The translations under genes were made by a program, and so were the position numbers. Positions 1-12,400 of a stretch of DNA of 37,500 nt are shown one piece after another. The notes below the pieces were generated by a model that saw nothing but the letters and a program-made list of their open reading frames with translations, was not told the DNA's origin and searched no databases. The stretch comes from Prorocentrum cordatum. Taxonomy: Eukaryota > Sar > Dinophyceae > Prorocentrales > Prorocentraceae. The stretch spans positions 1 through 37,500 of the forward strand of contig CAUYUJ010004001.1 of assembly GCA_963575745.1 (NCBI GenBank). The letters are read 5' to 3'. Positions within the stretch are counted from its first letter, which is position 1. Every line of letters begins with the position of its first letter.

Positions 1-429
1 GCCCGAGGCCTCGGAGGCCTTTCGGATGCGAAAAGGGCGAGAAGGCAGGCGCCAGTGAAAGTTCCTCCGGCTCTTTGGGCCAGCTCGGCCGTCGGGGTGT
101 CTCTTGGATGCACGTTGGAGGCCACGTTGGTCCATCGTGGGGGCCCTCTTGGCAGATCCTAGAGTTCTACGCGGACATTCGAAATGCTCTGTTCATACAG
201 CTTGTTGTTCTCCTGTGCAGGCGATTTTGGGATGCCAGGGGCCACCTTGGAGCCATGTGGGGCTAGATTCGAAGATCTAACTCCTTGCGCAACCTCCGTT
301 CAGACTCCCGGGAAAGGTGAACCCTTCCCTCAAGGAGATGAACGGAGATGGAAAAGTTAGTCCGCTAAACCACCTACGCACAGGGGTCTGGTGGAATTTG
401 AGATTATGACTCATTAGTACCATGACGTA

Positions 430-700
430 CTACGCTCTGCTACGTGGTATTACGATATGCAATGTTGTGCGATGCTATGGTGTGCATTGTTATGCGTTGC
501 CCTGCTATGCCTTGTAAGGATATGATATGTCATGCTACGACATGCCAGGCCGTCATACTCAAATTCATGCGCAGTTGTACAGCACAACGGAATGATGTGC
601 TGCACCATGCCGTGCGGTTTCGTATTATGGCCACGCCATGGAATGCCATGCCATACCGCTTTGCCGCACCATGCCGGGAGTGTTGCGCCAACGAACGAGC
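430..700. repeat. Degenerate ATGC/TATG-rich low-complexity tract
   Basis: Short words such as GCTATG, ATGCC and CATGC recur irregularly. Open frames here are short and lack any recognisable domain. I see no gene. Confidence 0.4.
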
Positions 701-790
701 GGTATGAGTCGATGATCAAACAAGTGGCATACGCATAAGCTGTCGGAGGTCCGCGCAGATTTCTCAGATCCGCGTTGGACCCTCCTCCCT

Positions 791-807
791 GGCGCGCGGA
801 GCGCGCC
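791..807. repeat. GC-rich 7-bp hairpin
   Basis: GGCGCGC-GGA-GCGCGCC is a perfect inverted repeat with a three-base loop, lying inside the foldback region. A similar GCGCGC-GAA-GCGCGC lies near 31122-31138. The role is unknown. Confidence 0.4.
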
Positions 808-1365
808 CGGGGGCGACGGCACCGCCAGGGGGGCCCAGGGTCGACCCAAGCAATCACAGCGACGACCTTACGCTTCATGCAGGGGTGCTTCTTCTTCAAC
901 TCCGAGGGTCTAGGCCTCCCAGATGGGGTCCGAGTAGATGAGGTCGGAGGATCGCGCCGCATCACCGATGCATCGCCGATGCATCGGCGATGCGCGTGGA
1001 TGGGGAACCCGATTTTCTCAGCGCCGGCGTCGCCGATGCATCGTCGACGTCGCCGACACATCGTCGATGCATCGCCGATATATCGCCGATGCATCGGCGA
1101 TGCGTCGCGATCCTCCGACCCCATCTACTCCGGCCTCATCTAGGTGGCCTCCAGCATGCCTCCAGGAGGCACCTCGACGGCCGAGCTCGTCCAAAGAGCC
1201 AGAGGAATGTTCTGTTCGTCCACGGAACCGGAGGAATTCTCTGCGCGCCCGGCAGGTCTGCGCGGGCGTGGACGACGTCGCCGCCCTGGCGCTCCGCGCG
1301 CGCGCGGCGGCCAAGGGAGGAAGGAGGGGGGGCGTGACGGACGGGGGCAGGGGGGGGAGCAGAAG

Positions 1366-2180
1366 AAGAGGGGCGGCGGAGGAGAAAGGAGGAGGGGAAA
1401 AGGGATGGAAGGAGAGAAGGAGGAGGAGGAGAAGGAGGAGGAGGAGCTGCCAGCTTCTCAGGTCCCCGCCGACAAGATGGCCTCCTTCGCCAGCTCCCTG
1501 CCCTCTGCGCCGAAGTTCAAGGACTGCGTCGCCCCCCCGGCGAGGCGGCCCCGGCACCGTCGGTCTAGGGCGGGGGGGGTCCTTGCCGCGAGAATGCGTT
1601 GGCGGGACAGTTAGAGCTCCGAGAAGGACCCCCAGGGGCCTGCTCCCATATGGCCTCTCCTTTTGCGCGGTAGGAGGGCCATGGAGGAGGAGGAGGAGGA
1701 GGAGGAGGAAGAGAAAGGGGAGCTGAGGAGGAAGAGAAAGGGGACTAAGTCGAGGGCGCACAGAAGGCAGGAGGGGCAGAAACATCAAAGCGAGGGTGAG
1801 GCGGAGGAGGAGGAGGAGGAGGAGGAGGAGATGAACGAAGAGGATGCGGAGGAGAAGAAGGTGTGAGGAGGCGTCGAGTTGGACTGAGAGGGGGGGGGGG
1901 GGGCGCAGGGGATGAGCAGGAGGAGGAGGAGGAAGAAATGCAAGGAGGGAAGAGGAAGAGCAGGTGGACGAGGAGGAGGAGGAGGAGGAGGAGGAGGAGG
2001 AGCGGGAGGACGCATGGGGGAGGGAAGGGGCGGAGGAGAAGAAGTGGAGGAGAAGGAGGAGAAGGAGGAGAAGGAGGAGAAAGAGGAGAAGGAGGAGAAG
2101 GAGGGGGAGGAGGAGGAAGAGGAGGAGGAGGAGGAGGAGGAGGAGGAGGAGGAGGAGGAGGGGGAGGGCGATGACGTCGA
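1366..2180. repeat. (GGA/GAG)n purine-rich microsatellite region
   Basis: This is a long, interrupted GGA/GAG tract (purine on +, pyrimidine on -). It leaves many frames open on both strands as poly-Glu, poly-Arg or poly-Ser/Pro/Leu, which is an artefact of the triplet repeat. Polypurine tracts of this kind can form triplex DNA. No gene is supported. Confidence 0.8.
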
Positions 2181-2274
2181 AGAGGAGGACGATGACGAGC
2201 ATGAGGACGAAAGACGCGGGGCCGCCAGGACGGCGAGGCCATCCAGATGCGCCTCCGCCCGGCGACGCCAGCGG

Positions 2275-2480
2275 GGACGCCTCTCGTCGTCGTCCGTCGT
2301 CATCGTCCGCCGTCGTTGTCCGTCGTCCGTCATTCGGTTGTCATCTGGCTGTCGTCGTCCACCGTCGTTCGTCGTCGTCATCCGTCGTCCGTCGTTGCTG
2401 TCCGCTGCTGTCGCCGTCGTCCGCCGTCGTCCCCCGCCCTCGTCGTCGTTCGTCCTCGTCGCTCGCCGCCGCCGCTCGCC
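2275..2480. repeat. CGTCGTC-rich triplet-type repeat
   Basis: Degenerate CGTCGT and GTCCGTCGT words continue from the purine tract. The open frames they create are compositionally biased and show no domain. Confidence 0.6.
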
Positions 2481-3189
2481 GCCGAGCCGCTCGCTCTGCT
2501 GTACGGGCGACCCGCGGAGAGCCCATCTGTGCAGGAGGGCAGCGGCTCCGCGGGGTGTGAGAGGCCCAGCGCGGCGTCCTCCGCTCTGGCCACAGGTCGG
2601 CTACACGAATGAGCGACCCTCCGCCAGAGTGTCCTGCTGCGGGCCATTTGGGCCCCCCCCGTCGCCGAACGCGACGCAACAACAGCGGCTTGCGCGCCTG
2701 GCTTTGCCACCCCCCCCCCTCCTCTCCCCCCCTTCCGCAGCCCCGTAAGCTGCGCGCCGGAGGTCATTGGCTCCCAGGGTCACGGTTGCGCGTATGTGGC
2801 TGAACGGCGCGCTCCCCTCGCCCCAGACATGCGACGATGTGGCCTCTCAATCCCAGCGTAGTTCTTCAGTTTGGGCCTCCTGTGTGTGGGGGGTGGGGGC
2901 GGCGCTTCGCCGGTGGCTCGGGGGCAGCAGACCGCCCGCCTCCAAGTCGCACGCATCCTTCTCTCTCCCCCCCCCCCGCGAGGCGTTCGCGCGAGATTGC
3001 GATTGGATCGGGGGGGAAGTCGGGGAGGGGGGAGGGGGTGTCTTTTTGGGACTCAGCCTGTCGTTACAACGATCGTAACGATCGTATGCCGTCATGTCGC
3101 TAAGGCAGCGGGGAGATGTGCCACGCACCTCTAGCTGCCGAAACAAAGCTGCACGCGAGCGTCCTCGCTTGCGGAGACCGATGCGGAAT
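2481..3189. other. Non-coding left flank of the LTR element
   Basis: GC-rich sequence with C and G homopolymer runs and no convincing gene. Just before the LTR, 3155-3168 reads GCGAG-CGTC-CTCGC. It is followed by CTCGCTTGCGGAGA, which resembles 12700-12725 inside the element, so a fragment of a related element may precede this one. Confidence 0.4.
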
Positions 3190-3473
3190 ACTTTAAACGG
3201 AGAGGGTTAAAGGCGAGATGTAAATCGAGCATGCACCGCTGCCGTGCCTGGCTCAAGCCGGGCCCGGCCGAACATGTGATTGTGCCTCACCGAGGCGCAC
3301 TACTCGCATCTGAGATCGGAAAAGACCTTTCTATTGAAGATGCCCCTTCTATCCTTTACTCCAGATTCCATGCTTCATCTTGCTCTCTTGCTCATGCGGT
3401 ATGAGCCAAAGCCTGGGATATGGGAGCGCCTAAGGCGGAACATATATCTTGGCTTACCAGTGCGTTTTCGACT
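3190..3473 (+). repeat. 5' LTR
   Basis: Direct repeat of 19263-19546 without indels. There are six differences in 284 positions, all transitions. It starts ACTTTAAACGG and ends TTTTCGACT directly before the primer binding site. The start is set only by where similarity begins. It contains TGGCTCAAG (near 3249), which matches the 3' end of the dinoflagellate spliced leader only weakly. The gag frame is already open inside the LTR. Confidence 0.9.
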
Positions 3474-6400
3474 TGGTAGCGGAGCTGGCTACACTCTCGT
3501 GTGGCTGGCTCTCGCTCTAATACCCATAATCCACGGCACAACTTGGTGGACTACTACTACGGTGGAATACCATGTTGCGCCGGCTCTGCGTGGAGCGGAG
3601 CCAGTCCGCGATCGGGCCAGCGGGGCGACCCGCGAGCTCGAGACGCTCTCTCCTACTTCACTGCGCTACTTCACTCCCGACTTCCACCAGATGCCAATCG
3701 GCAACTCGATCGAGAACGTGGTCACTCTGCGGGGCTACCCGCAGCGGGGCCACCTGCATCCCGTGCCGCTCAGGCGCCTTATGGCTGCTACGCCCGAGCC
3801 TGACAAACCACAGCCTAAACCAATCACCGAAGCCGAGATGCACATGCACTGGATCAAGATAACTATCTTCGGCATTCTATGGGTGATAATGGGATGTGCT
3901 GTGGGCTACATGCGGCAGGGGATGGACGACGCGCGTACTACCGGCCCTTCTTGGGACCCAGCCGGTACTACGCCCTTTCGCGAGTACGTTCGCGAAGTAC
4001 ATGCATGGATAAACGTGACGAGCGGCAATATGACGCCACCTCAGCAAGCTGCAGCACTACAACGTGGTCTTCAAGGCCTTCTTCGTCGTATCGCCATGCA
4101 GGTCCCATCCCAGATCATCAACTATGGTGTAACTGTCAACGGACAGCCAATGGATGCAGTTACTTATATACTTTACCTATTGAGCACCAAATTTGAAAAT
4201 CTGGAAGATGAGCGCCAGCTCAACTCTGGCACTGCCCTTATCGACTTCCGCGTCGAAAGGGGCGAGCGAATCGACTCAGTATTAGCTCGATTCGAGATGG
4301 CTCGTGACGAGGCTAACTCTGTTGGCTTTGTCATCCCCAACTTTCAGATCCTAACGCTGATTCTCTTCAGAGCGCTAGGCGTTGGCGCGTCACGAGCCCA
4401 ACACCTGCTTGAGCCCTTCAATCATCAGATGTGGGCGAGCAACGACATATGTACATGTACGCCCTCCGCGGTCTTGCCTGCACGAACGTCCGCGTTGACA
4501 CGCACTCCAGGGGAAGCTAACCGCGTACGAGCCCAACACCTGCTGGAGCCCTTTAATCATCAGATGCCCAGAACGCAAGCAGACTATGATAGGCTGCTAA
4601 CCAGGATGAGGAACTACGGGCATGTTGCCGAGCGCTCTCCTGGCAACATTGCGGGTATCTTCACAGGGCACCACTCGCATGCAGGTGTCTACGCCACGAC
4701 TGCGGGGTCACCCGCTGGTCCTGGCGAGCCAAGTCCCTGGGCTGACCCAGCCGATATGCCCAGCGAGGCCACTGCCTTCTTAGGGCAGACCGGCCAGGCA
4801 TCGGCAGAGGCAGCGGAGGCGAACGCCTGGTCGAACTACACGCCGGGCGCCGCCTACACTGCAAGCCCGCCCTCGGGCACAACCCTCTGGGGCCAAGCGG
4901 AGTCATCCGCTCAAGGGTCTCAGCCACCCTCTCCGTTTGAATCTGGCACTGACACAGATACCTCATCTGACGGTGATCACAATGGTATGGTCTCTGCTGG
5001 CAATGACTATCCAGCTGATGACACTCACCTTTCTGAACAACAAAGAGCGGAAGCCGCTTTTATGGCTTATCGCAAATCAAAACGCCGTTGGAGGCGCTTT
5101 ATGAAGAAACCGGTCAGAAAAGTGAGACGTGCAGTACGCCGATATTTCGAACGCTATGGAAAGGGTCGTGGCAAAGGGGGTCGCAGACGCCGTATGCATG
5201 GTAGGGGTATCACTGCTTTCCTCACGTCCTTAACTGATATAGTTTTTGAAGAAGTTCTTATCGGAGGCAAAGGTCGGGGTCGCATGCGGACCTCTGGTAA
5301 GGGAAAAGGGCGGAGGGGTAACCCTAGGGACGCGTCTGGCAACACGATGAAGTGTCATACATGCGGTAGTACAGAGCATTTGCGCGATCATTGCCCGAAG
5401 GGGAAAGGAAAGGGATCCGTACATTTGGCTCAAAACTCTTTTATGGATGACATAGACTACATTGACTACGAGTTTTACGTCAATCCAGAAGCGGCTCCCG
5501 CCGCAGGCTCCTCCACGTACTACGTGATGGCCCGCTACGCTGATGCGACCGTAGCCCTGGAAGAGTACGCGGTGACCCTGTTCGACGAGTTCCACGGCTG
5601 GGACGAAGTCGACGAGGGCGTGTTCAACGCTTGGTTCGGTCTTCCAGCGGGGCCACCCGCCGACGACGAGATCTCCGAAGCTGAGACCGTCCCGGCGACC
5701 GAGGAGGAGCTCGCCGCCGCGCTGGCACCGCAGGTGATCGGCATGCCGTTGCTGCCTGATCTTTCGCGAGCCGGCTCGGAAGCGGGAGACGCTGACGACG
5801 AAATGCGGGGCCATCCCGCAGCTTATTCTGACTCTGAAGAGGCCGAAGAGGACTATGATGACAGGCTCCAAGAGCAGGTCGCAGAAGCGATCCAGCTCCT
5901 GAGTGCGCCAGCACATCAGCAGATGACCATGAACGACCTGTTGTCGCGCCCAGGGGCCGCAAGGCTGCGTCCATACCTGGATCCTGATATGTCGGCACCT
6001 CAGATGCTGACTGCACTCCAGGCTCTAGCGGGGCCACCCGCCGAAGCGGCGCCAGCTGCAGCAGCGGGGCTACCCGCTTGGTCTATGGACGAATTCATGC
6101 AGGGCTGCGACCAGATGGACCTCAACGACCTCACTATGGAGCAGCTGACCGACATCGGGTACTTCCAAAGCCCGCATCAGCACGTATTCATGGTCCAGGA
6201 CAGCTCAGAGGACTCGGAGGACAGGCGCCATGCAAAGAAGAACAGACGACCATCGCCACCCCGAGACCCAGAGCACCGACATGAAGATGAAAGGCCCATG
6301 GAACGTGGCAGTGCGTCAGCGGGGCCAACCCGCAGGAGGAGCCGTTCAGCTCCACGACGCCCTACACATGATGCATCTGGCTACCCGTACAGCACGGAGC

Positions 6401-9400
6401 ACTCCAGAGGTGTATCCGGTCAGTACGTGCCGGAGTGGTACATCAATTGGTACCCCGGCTACCCGATGGACGTGATCCGCCACTGGTGGTCCAAGGAGCA
6501 CTGCAAACGGGACGAATCTGGCATCATAATACGCACCAAAGGTGGCAAGACTAAAACGCCAGAGGCTTGGGACCGAAGGGCTAAGAAACAGGAGATCATC
6601 AACGATCGCAAGACATACAGGAAACAAGTATGTCAATGCGAGCCTTTCCAAGGTCACATGCGCGGCTGTCCAATGGACTGCCCCTCCAGGAGCCCTCATC
6701 ACGGTGAGACCCCCTGGAACTGGTCTCATGGAGATGACGCTGGCACCGTCCACGATCCTAACAAGAAGGTCCCTGGAGGAGGAAAGCGCATTACCGAAGC
6801 CGATCGCGTCCCTATGACCGAGGAGGTTGCTGACGCTGTCAAGGAAAATTGGGAACAGCTTCCTAAAGACCATCGCCTCAAAGAGTGGAACCGCCGATTC
6901 CATAAAGATGCGGGGTCACCCGCAGACTCCAGCGGAGGTGCGGGGTCACCCGCAGACGCGGCGCCAGCCGCTGGGTCCGCGGACGAAGAGTGGATGGCTG
7001 TTGCATCTGCTGCCGGGCCCGCCGCCGGTACTGACCAGACCGAACTGAACGAAGAATGGGCGGCGGAAGACGGCTCAGAGAATCCATTCCCTGATGGATG
7101 CGCCTGCTGGTACTACAGCTCCTCGGCGCAGAAGTGGTTTTGCACGAGGGTACTTTACCGCCACGAAAATGGCAAGTACAAGCTGGCCATAAAAGGTACG
7201 GCCAACATCGATCAGATGAGGCAGGTCATCCATGATCATGGCCAGCCAGAGGGCCCTCCTAAAGACCCTCCTGGTCCACAACCAGACGAAGGCAACAAAC
7301 CACCTCCAGGACCTGAAGCCGACTCCTCGCCTCCACCTTCTCCTGCGAAGAGGTATCCTTCCAAGAACCCCGAAGGTGCACAGGGGCGTGCGAAGGCCAG
7401 AGGGATCGCCAAGAAGGACGACCCTGAGCCGGGAGAGCCTACCGGCCCGTCCGTGACGAAGAGGAGGAAGGCTTTTGCTGGACCGTCAGCCCCGATGCCA
7501 CCGGCTGCCCAAGGCGACGTCATGGACAAAGATCGCGACCAGCCTAAGGCAGCCTTCCGAGGTGACTGGACTCCAACTCTGCATCAGCCGCGCCTTGCAC
7601 CACGACCAGGCTCGGCACGAATGAAAGCACAACCGAAGCCCGAGGCTGGGTTGAGGTCGGTGCGGGCAGAGGCAGCCGCCAAAGGTAAGGAGGACAAGGG
7701 CTCTGCGGGGCCACCCGCTGAGGCGGCGCCAGCTGCAGCAGCGGGGACACCCGCAGAAGGCACCCCCTCAGAAGAAGAACGCCGCAAAGCCCTCAAAGAA
7801 ATTGACAACCGACAGAAACTAGCCGACGATGCGCTGGCTGACCAAGGTCACCCGCACCCTGGTGCGGGGTCATCCGCTGGAGCTGCCTCGGCAGCCGCAG
7901 CGGCGCCAGCTGCGGCAGCGGGGCCACCCGCACGTCGGCAACCAGCGTCGTCTGTTCTCAAGAACATCCCTCTGGGAGCCATTGAATATTGGCAAGGCAT
8001 TGAAGACGAAGGCCCGAAACGCACCATAAACCCACGAGTCGCTCGAGATGATACAGATCGATACGAGGTCATCAATTGCCCCGATCGTCGTAACTTCGAG
8101 TGCCGTAATGAATGGGAACGTGAACAACAAGTCGTGGGCAATATGTTGCGGGACAGGCCGCCATTGCGCGTCGCGCAGCACAAGGCAGAGCTCATGAAGG
8201 TCATGGAGAGGTTTAACACAGATCCGACTCTGCCGCGCGAGTGGCAAATGGCCAAGGTGTCAATATGGTTCTCTACAGCCCTACGCCATAGTCCGTATTG
8301 GAAAGATGGATTCAGCCGATACTTCGAAAAGATTGACACTTTCGATCCATACGATGGCTGGGTTGTTGTTGACGACTTGCTGACAAATTTGACTGGTGAC
8401 AATCAGTGGAAAGGCTACCGGGACATGCACGATGTGCTTATCAAGGGCAACCCTCACTGCTCATACGTGTATTGGGTGTTGCTGAACTGCTGCGAGATGA
8501 TCGACAACCATGGCATGCAGAAGGGCAGGCTCCAGATGAAATGCGTCGAGGATAGCATGAAGCTGCCTCCCAGATTCCGACCAACGGCACGCAGGCCACA
8601 ATATTTCATCAGAGCCACGAGCGGCCATAGCAGCCCAGGCATCCACTGCCCAGAGTCGCTCTATAAGCCCATCACGACATGGATGAAGGAACCAGATGAC
8701 CCAGTATACTTTATCCACGGGACACAGTGGGAGCATGTTCAGGGCATCCTTGAGAATGGCCTTTCATGCCTCGCACAGGACAACCCTAAGGGGCAGGGGG
8801 GGCGCCAGTTCGTTCACGGCTGCCCCTACCTCCCGGGTGACCCGAGGATTCAGTCGGGCATCCGTCCTGACTCTGAGGTGTTCATCTTCTGCAGCATCAG
8901 CAAGATGTTGTCCAGCGGCTTCTCTTTATGGAGGTCAGCGAATGACATCGTCATGACACGGGGCCACAATGGCCGCATACCGCCCGATCATATCCTTCAG
9001 ATTGTGAGCATTGCAACATATCGGGTCGGTGAAGCCTGGAGCAATCCGCTGGCTTACGACAAATCGCGGAAGCGGGGCCAACCCGCGGACAGGATTTGCT
9101 CCGAGGACTACTTGCCACTTAAAATGTGCGACAGAACTCTGGGTGTGATGGACGAGCACGCCATGTACCTAAAGGGCTGGACTAAGACGGACGGTCGCCC
9201 ATTCAACCTGACCATGACCGAGCAAGACGTTGCTCCACGACCGTACCTCACACAGACAGTCCTCATGATAAATGCCCAGGAAGACGAGGTCATGCCTGAG
9301 GCGGGGCCACCCGCAGGAGCGGGGACACCCGCGGCAGACACCTCGGATGGTTCATGGCAGCAAGTGGTCACGCCAGTAGCCGCAGTAGCATCTCCTTGGA

Positions 9401-12400
9401 GGCCGGACCAGCAGACATGGGTCCAGGCCCTCAACAGCTACCTGTCACCAGCCGACGTTTCTGGACTGACCGATCAGCTATACCGTGCTGACCCGTGGGC
9501 AGTGCATGCAGGTATCCAAGACGCACAGCAGAGGAACCTGCGCACCCCTGCGGGGCCACCAGGCGCCCTAGGACCACAGCCACAACGCCCTCCGCAGCAG
9601 GCTGGAGGTGCGAGGTTTGTCCCTATGGGCGGCTCCGATGGTGGCTCGCCGTTCCGGACTCCGCCGTCTGAAACGAGCGAGAACAGCTTGTGGCAAACAC
9701 TCCAGGCGACTCGCGGAAATCCAGCACTCGCGGCAGCACTCCAAGCAACCACTCCCTTTGGCACTCCGAGGGGTAGTGAAGGAGGAGCGGCTGCGGGGTC
9801 ACCCGCTGAGCGAACGCCTGCGGAGCCACCCGCTCAAGCGGGGTCACCCGCTGACGGACAGCAAGGTTCAGACTGCGAACGTCGGGCAGCTAACTTAAGA
9901 GCACAGGCCACTTTTCTGCAACAACAAGCTGAAAGAGTGCCCAGCCTGTTGCGGAACCGCAACATAGACGTTACAAGCCATGGCGACTTCCGACCTCTTT
10001 GGAGTTGGACTTCTGAAGATGCTCCAAACGCTGATCCCGCGAATCCATATCGACAGGTGTTTATTCCAGGAATAGCATCACACCCGATATACGGATGGGA
10101 CAATCACGGTCTAGCAGAGGCGCCGGCCATGGACGCGCCGATGTACCCTGAGTACTACGCGCAGATGAATAACACTCTTATGATTGCGGGGCCACCTGCG
10201 AACGAATACACTCGGAACTTAGCTAATGAGATGTTTCGTTTGCAGTTTACACGAGCGGTCGATGCGCAGTCTATGCCGCACTACGCCTACATGCCCACAC
10301 CGACGGACCCCGAGACCATAGTTCAGCCAGCTGGTCTCGCGGTGCCAGCCGCTATGGGCAGCGTGCCAGACTACATCCGCGACGTGCACAACACGCAGCA
10401 AGCGATACTGGCATCCAGGCAGCAGGCTCGTGACAACACTAGGCTGCGCCAACAACGCGCGATCCAGAGAAGGATTGAGCGCGAGGCCCAAGCGGGGACA
10501 CCCGCGGAAGCGGGGCCACCTGCTGATCGGCCAGAAAGGCGGCCGCCACCGACGCCATATCGGGAGGGCGAAACCACGTTCGAGCGCCAAGCTCGGACTC
10601 GCCCTGACCTGCCTGCTCCAGTCATCTCAGACTACAACTTCACTCAGTGCCCAATCTGCATGGACAACTACGAGATGGGTACTACAGTGTGGAGACTGGC
10701 GTGCGGGCACTTCTTCCACGACATATGCTGGGACCGTGTTGCACAGCAGCATGTCCGCAATCAGCGGCCAGGTGCGCCGAATGAGGCCCCCTGCGCCGTA
10801 TGCCGTGGACCGGGCATAGTGATAGCACACTTCCCGTATGCTGGACAGCGCGATGCTGAGTCGGACCAAGCGCGCCAGCAGGAGAGGTACGTTGCAGATG
10901 CCCGCGAAATGCGTCGGTTACGCGAAGCAGTGGAGGCACTGGAGGCTCGAGCCGCACGATCGGCGGAGCCATCCGCACGTGCCCCAGCTGCACAGGCATA
11001 CCCCTGGCCAGCGCCAGAACAAGGCATTCAGATGCCGGTCTTGCCCACGCTCCGAGCGCAAGAGCCCCCAGCTGCGGGGCCACCCGCTGAAGCGGCTCCC
11101 GCCGCTCAAGCGGGGCCACCCGCTAACGGACCTCCAAACCCAGGTTTCTTGAGGAACATGGAGGCTAACATCAGGCGGAGTGGCAGGAGCGGAGGCGGGA
11201 TTCGGAGGCCAACTGGATCGACCAGGACCTCTCGAGTGGCAAGCCCGGTCAGCGCCAGAAGCCGGGCAAGCGCTGAGAGCGCAGAGGCAGCCCAGTTCCA
11301 TTCTACCTTCATGATCGACACAGAGGGGCTGACCTACGCGCGTGACGATACTGACACGCTGCCACCAGGAGGCGAATGGATGTCCACGCTATCTGCAAAC
11401 TATTGGGTCCTCCAGCAGGAACCGATTACCGTGGAGGAGCGCCGCCAGTACGAGCAGATGTGGTGCACCGAGCTGACCATGAGTCAATGGGTTCTTGAAC
11501 AGCGCCTGTTGAGGGGTACACTCGGATCGCAGATCACGTACCACACCAACGACCACACTGGCGTACAGGTCGCTCTTGCAGCGCGCAATGGGACATTCTT
11601 TCCTGATGAAGATGGTATGCCCTGTATCTCGTTCATGCTGGACATTGGTTCTAATGTGAACATCATTGGATCCAACACGGCGCGGACCTTCCAGGAGATA
11701 ATGGCCAGGTTCAACTACCGACCTGCCATCTGCACCCTGAGCAAGACCCTCTACATCAATGGTGTTGGGGAGGGCGCTGCGATATGTCGGAAGATGGGCA
11801 ACTTCAAGATCGGGGTACAGTACGCCAACGAGGCGAGCCCCCGCATTGAGGAGTATGCCTCCAACATCGCAGAAGGCTCGGGCGCCAATCTCCCGGCTAT
11901 CTGGGGCCTAGGAGCCATGGAGGCACGTGATACGATCATCGTGTTGAAGCCGGGCTACCAGAAGGTCATCTTCCCCAGCGGCGACTACACCCTGAAGCTG
12001 GGAAGAGGCGCCAAGGTCCTGAAGGCGAAGAAGACTCCCTCGGGGCCACGATGGGGCCAAGCCACACGGTCACGAACACCTTCACGATCCGCAGCAGTCG
12101 AGATGGCTACACCGAGACGGAGAACGAAGAGGACCCCGTCAGTGCGGGGCCACCCGCTGACGTCCGCGACCTTCACGACCGATGCGTACATCGTCGAGCC
12201 GTATATCGACAAGCAGCTCCTGGAGGACACGACCCGTTTGATCGTGAACAGGACGCTGAACAGCTGGTGGGAGGGCCGACAGGGTCCCGAAGGGACTTGG
12301 CACCCACCTCCTGAGAACGCAAAGGCCGCCCTGAAGTCCAAGATCTTCTGGGCAGTCCAGGAGGCGGTGAGCAAATGGGCGCCTGAGGATCCAGCGGGGC

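Larger units (their letters stand above)
61..1210. repeat. Large imperfect foldback (inverted) repeat
   Basis: The stretch 61-127 matches the reverse complement of 1144-1210 at roughly 85% by eye (shared core GAGCTCGGCCGTCG on the complementary reading). A second inner pair is 909-1000 against about 1080-1150, sharing GTCGGAGGATCGCG and several copies of the self-complementary CGATGCATCG. On the right the two arm motifs are contiguous. On the left they are separated by about 780 bp, as if something had inserted between them. No transposase is visible. It could be a non-autonomous foldback element or two nested inverted copies of one repeat. Confidence 0.6.

Noticed and set aside
1018-2202. 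394-residue Leu/Ser-rich minus-strand frame
   Set aside because: It is the complement of the GGA tract; composition only.
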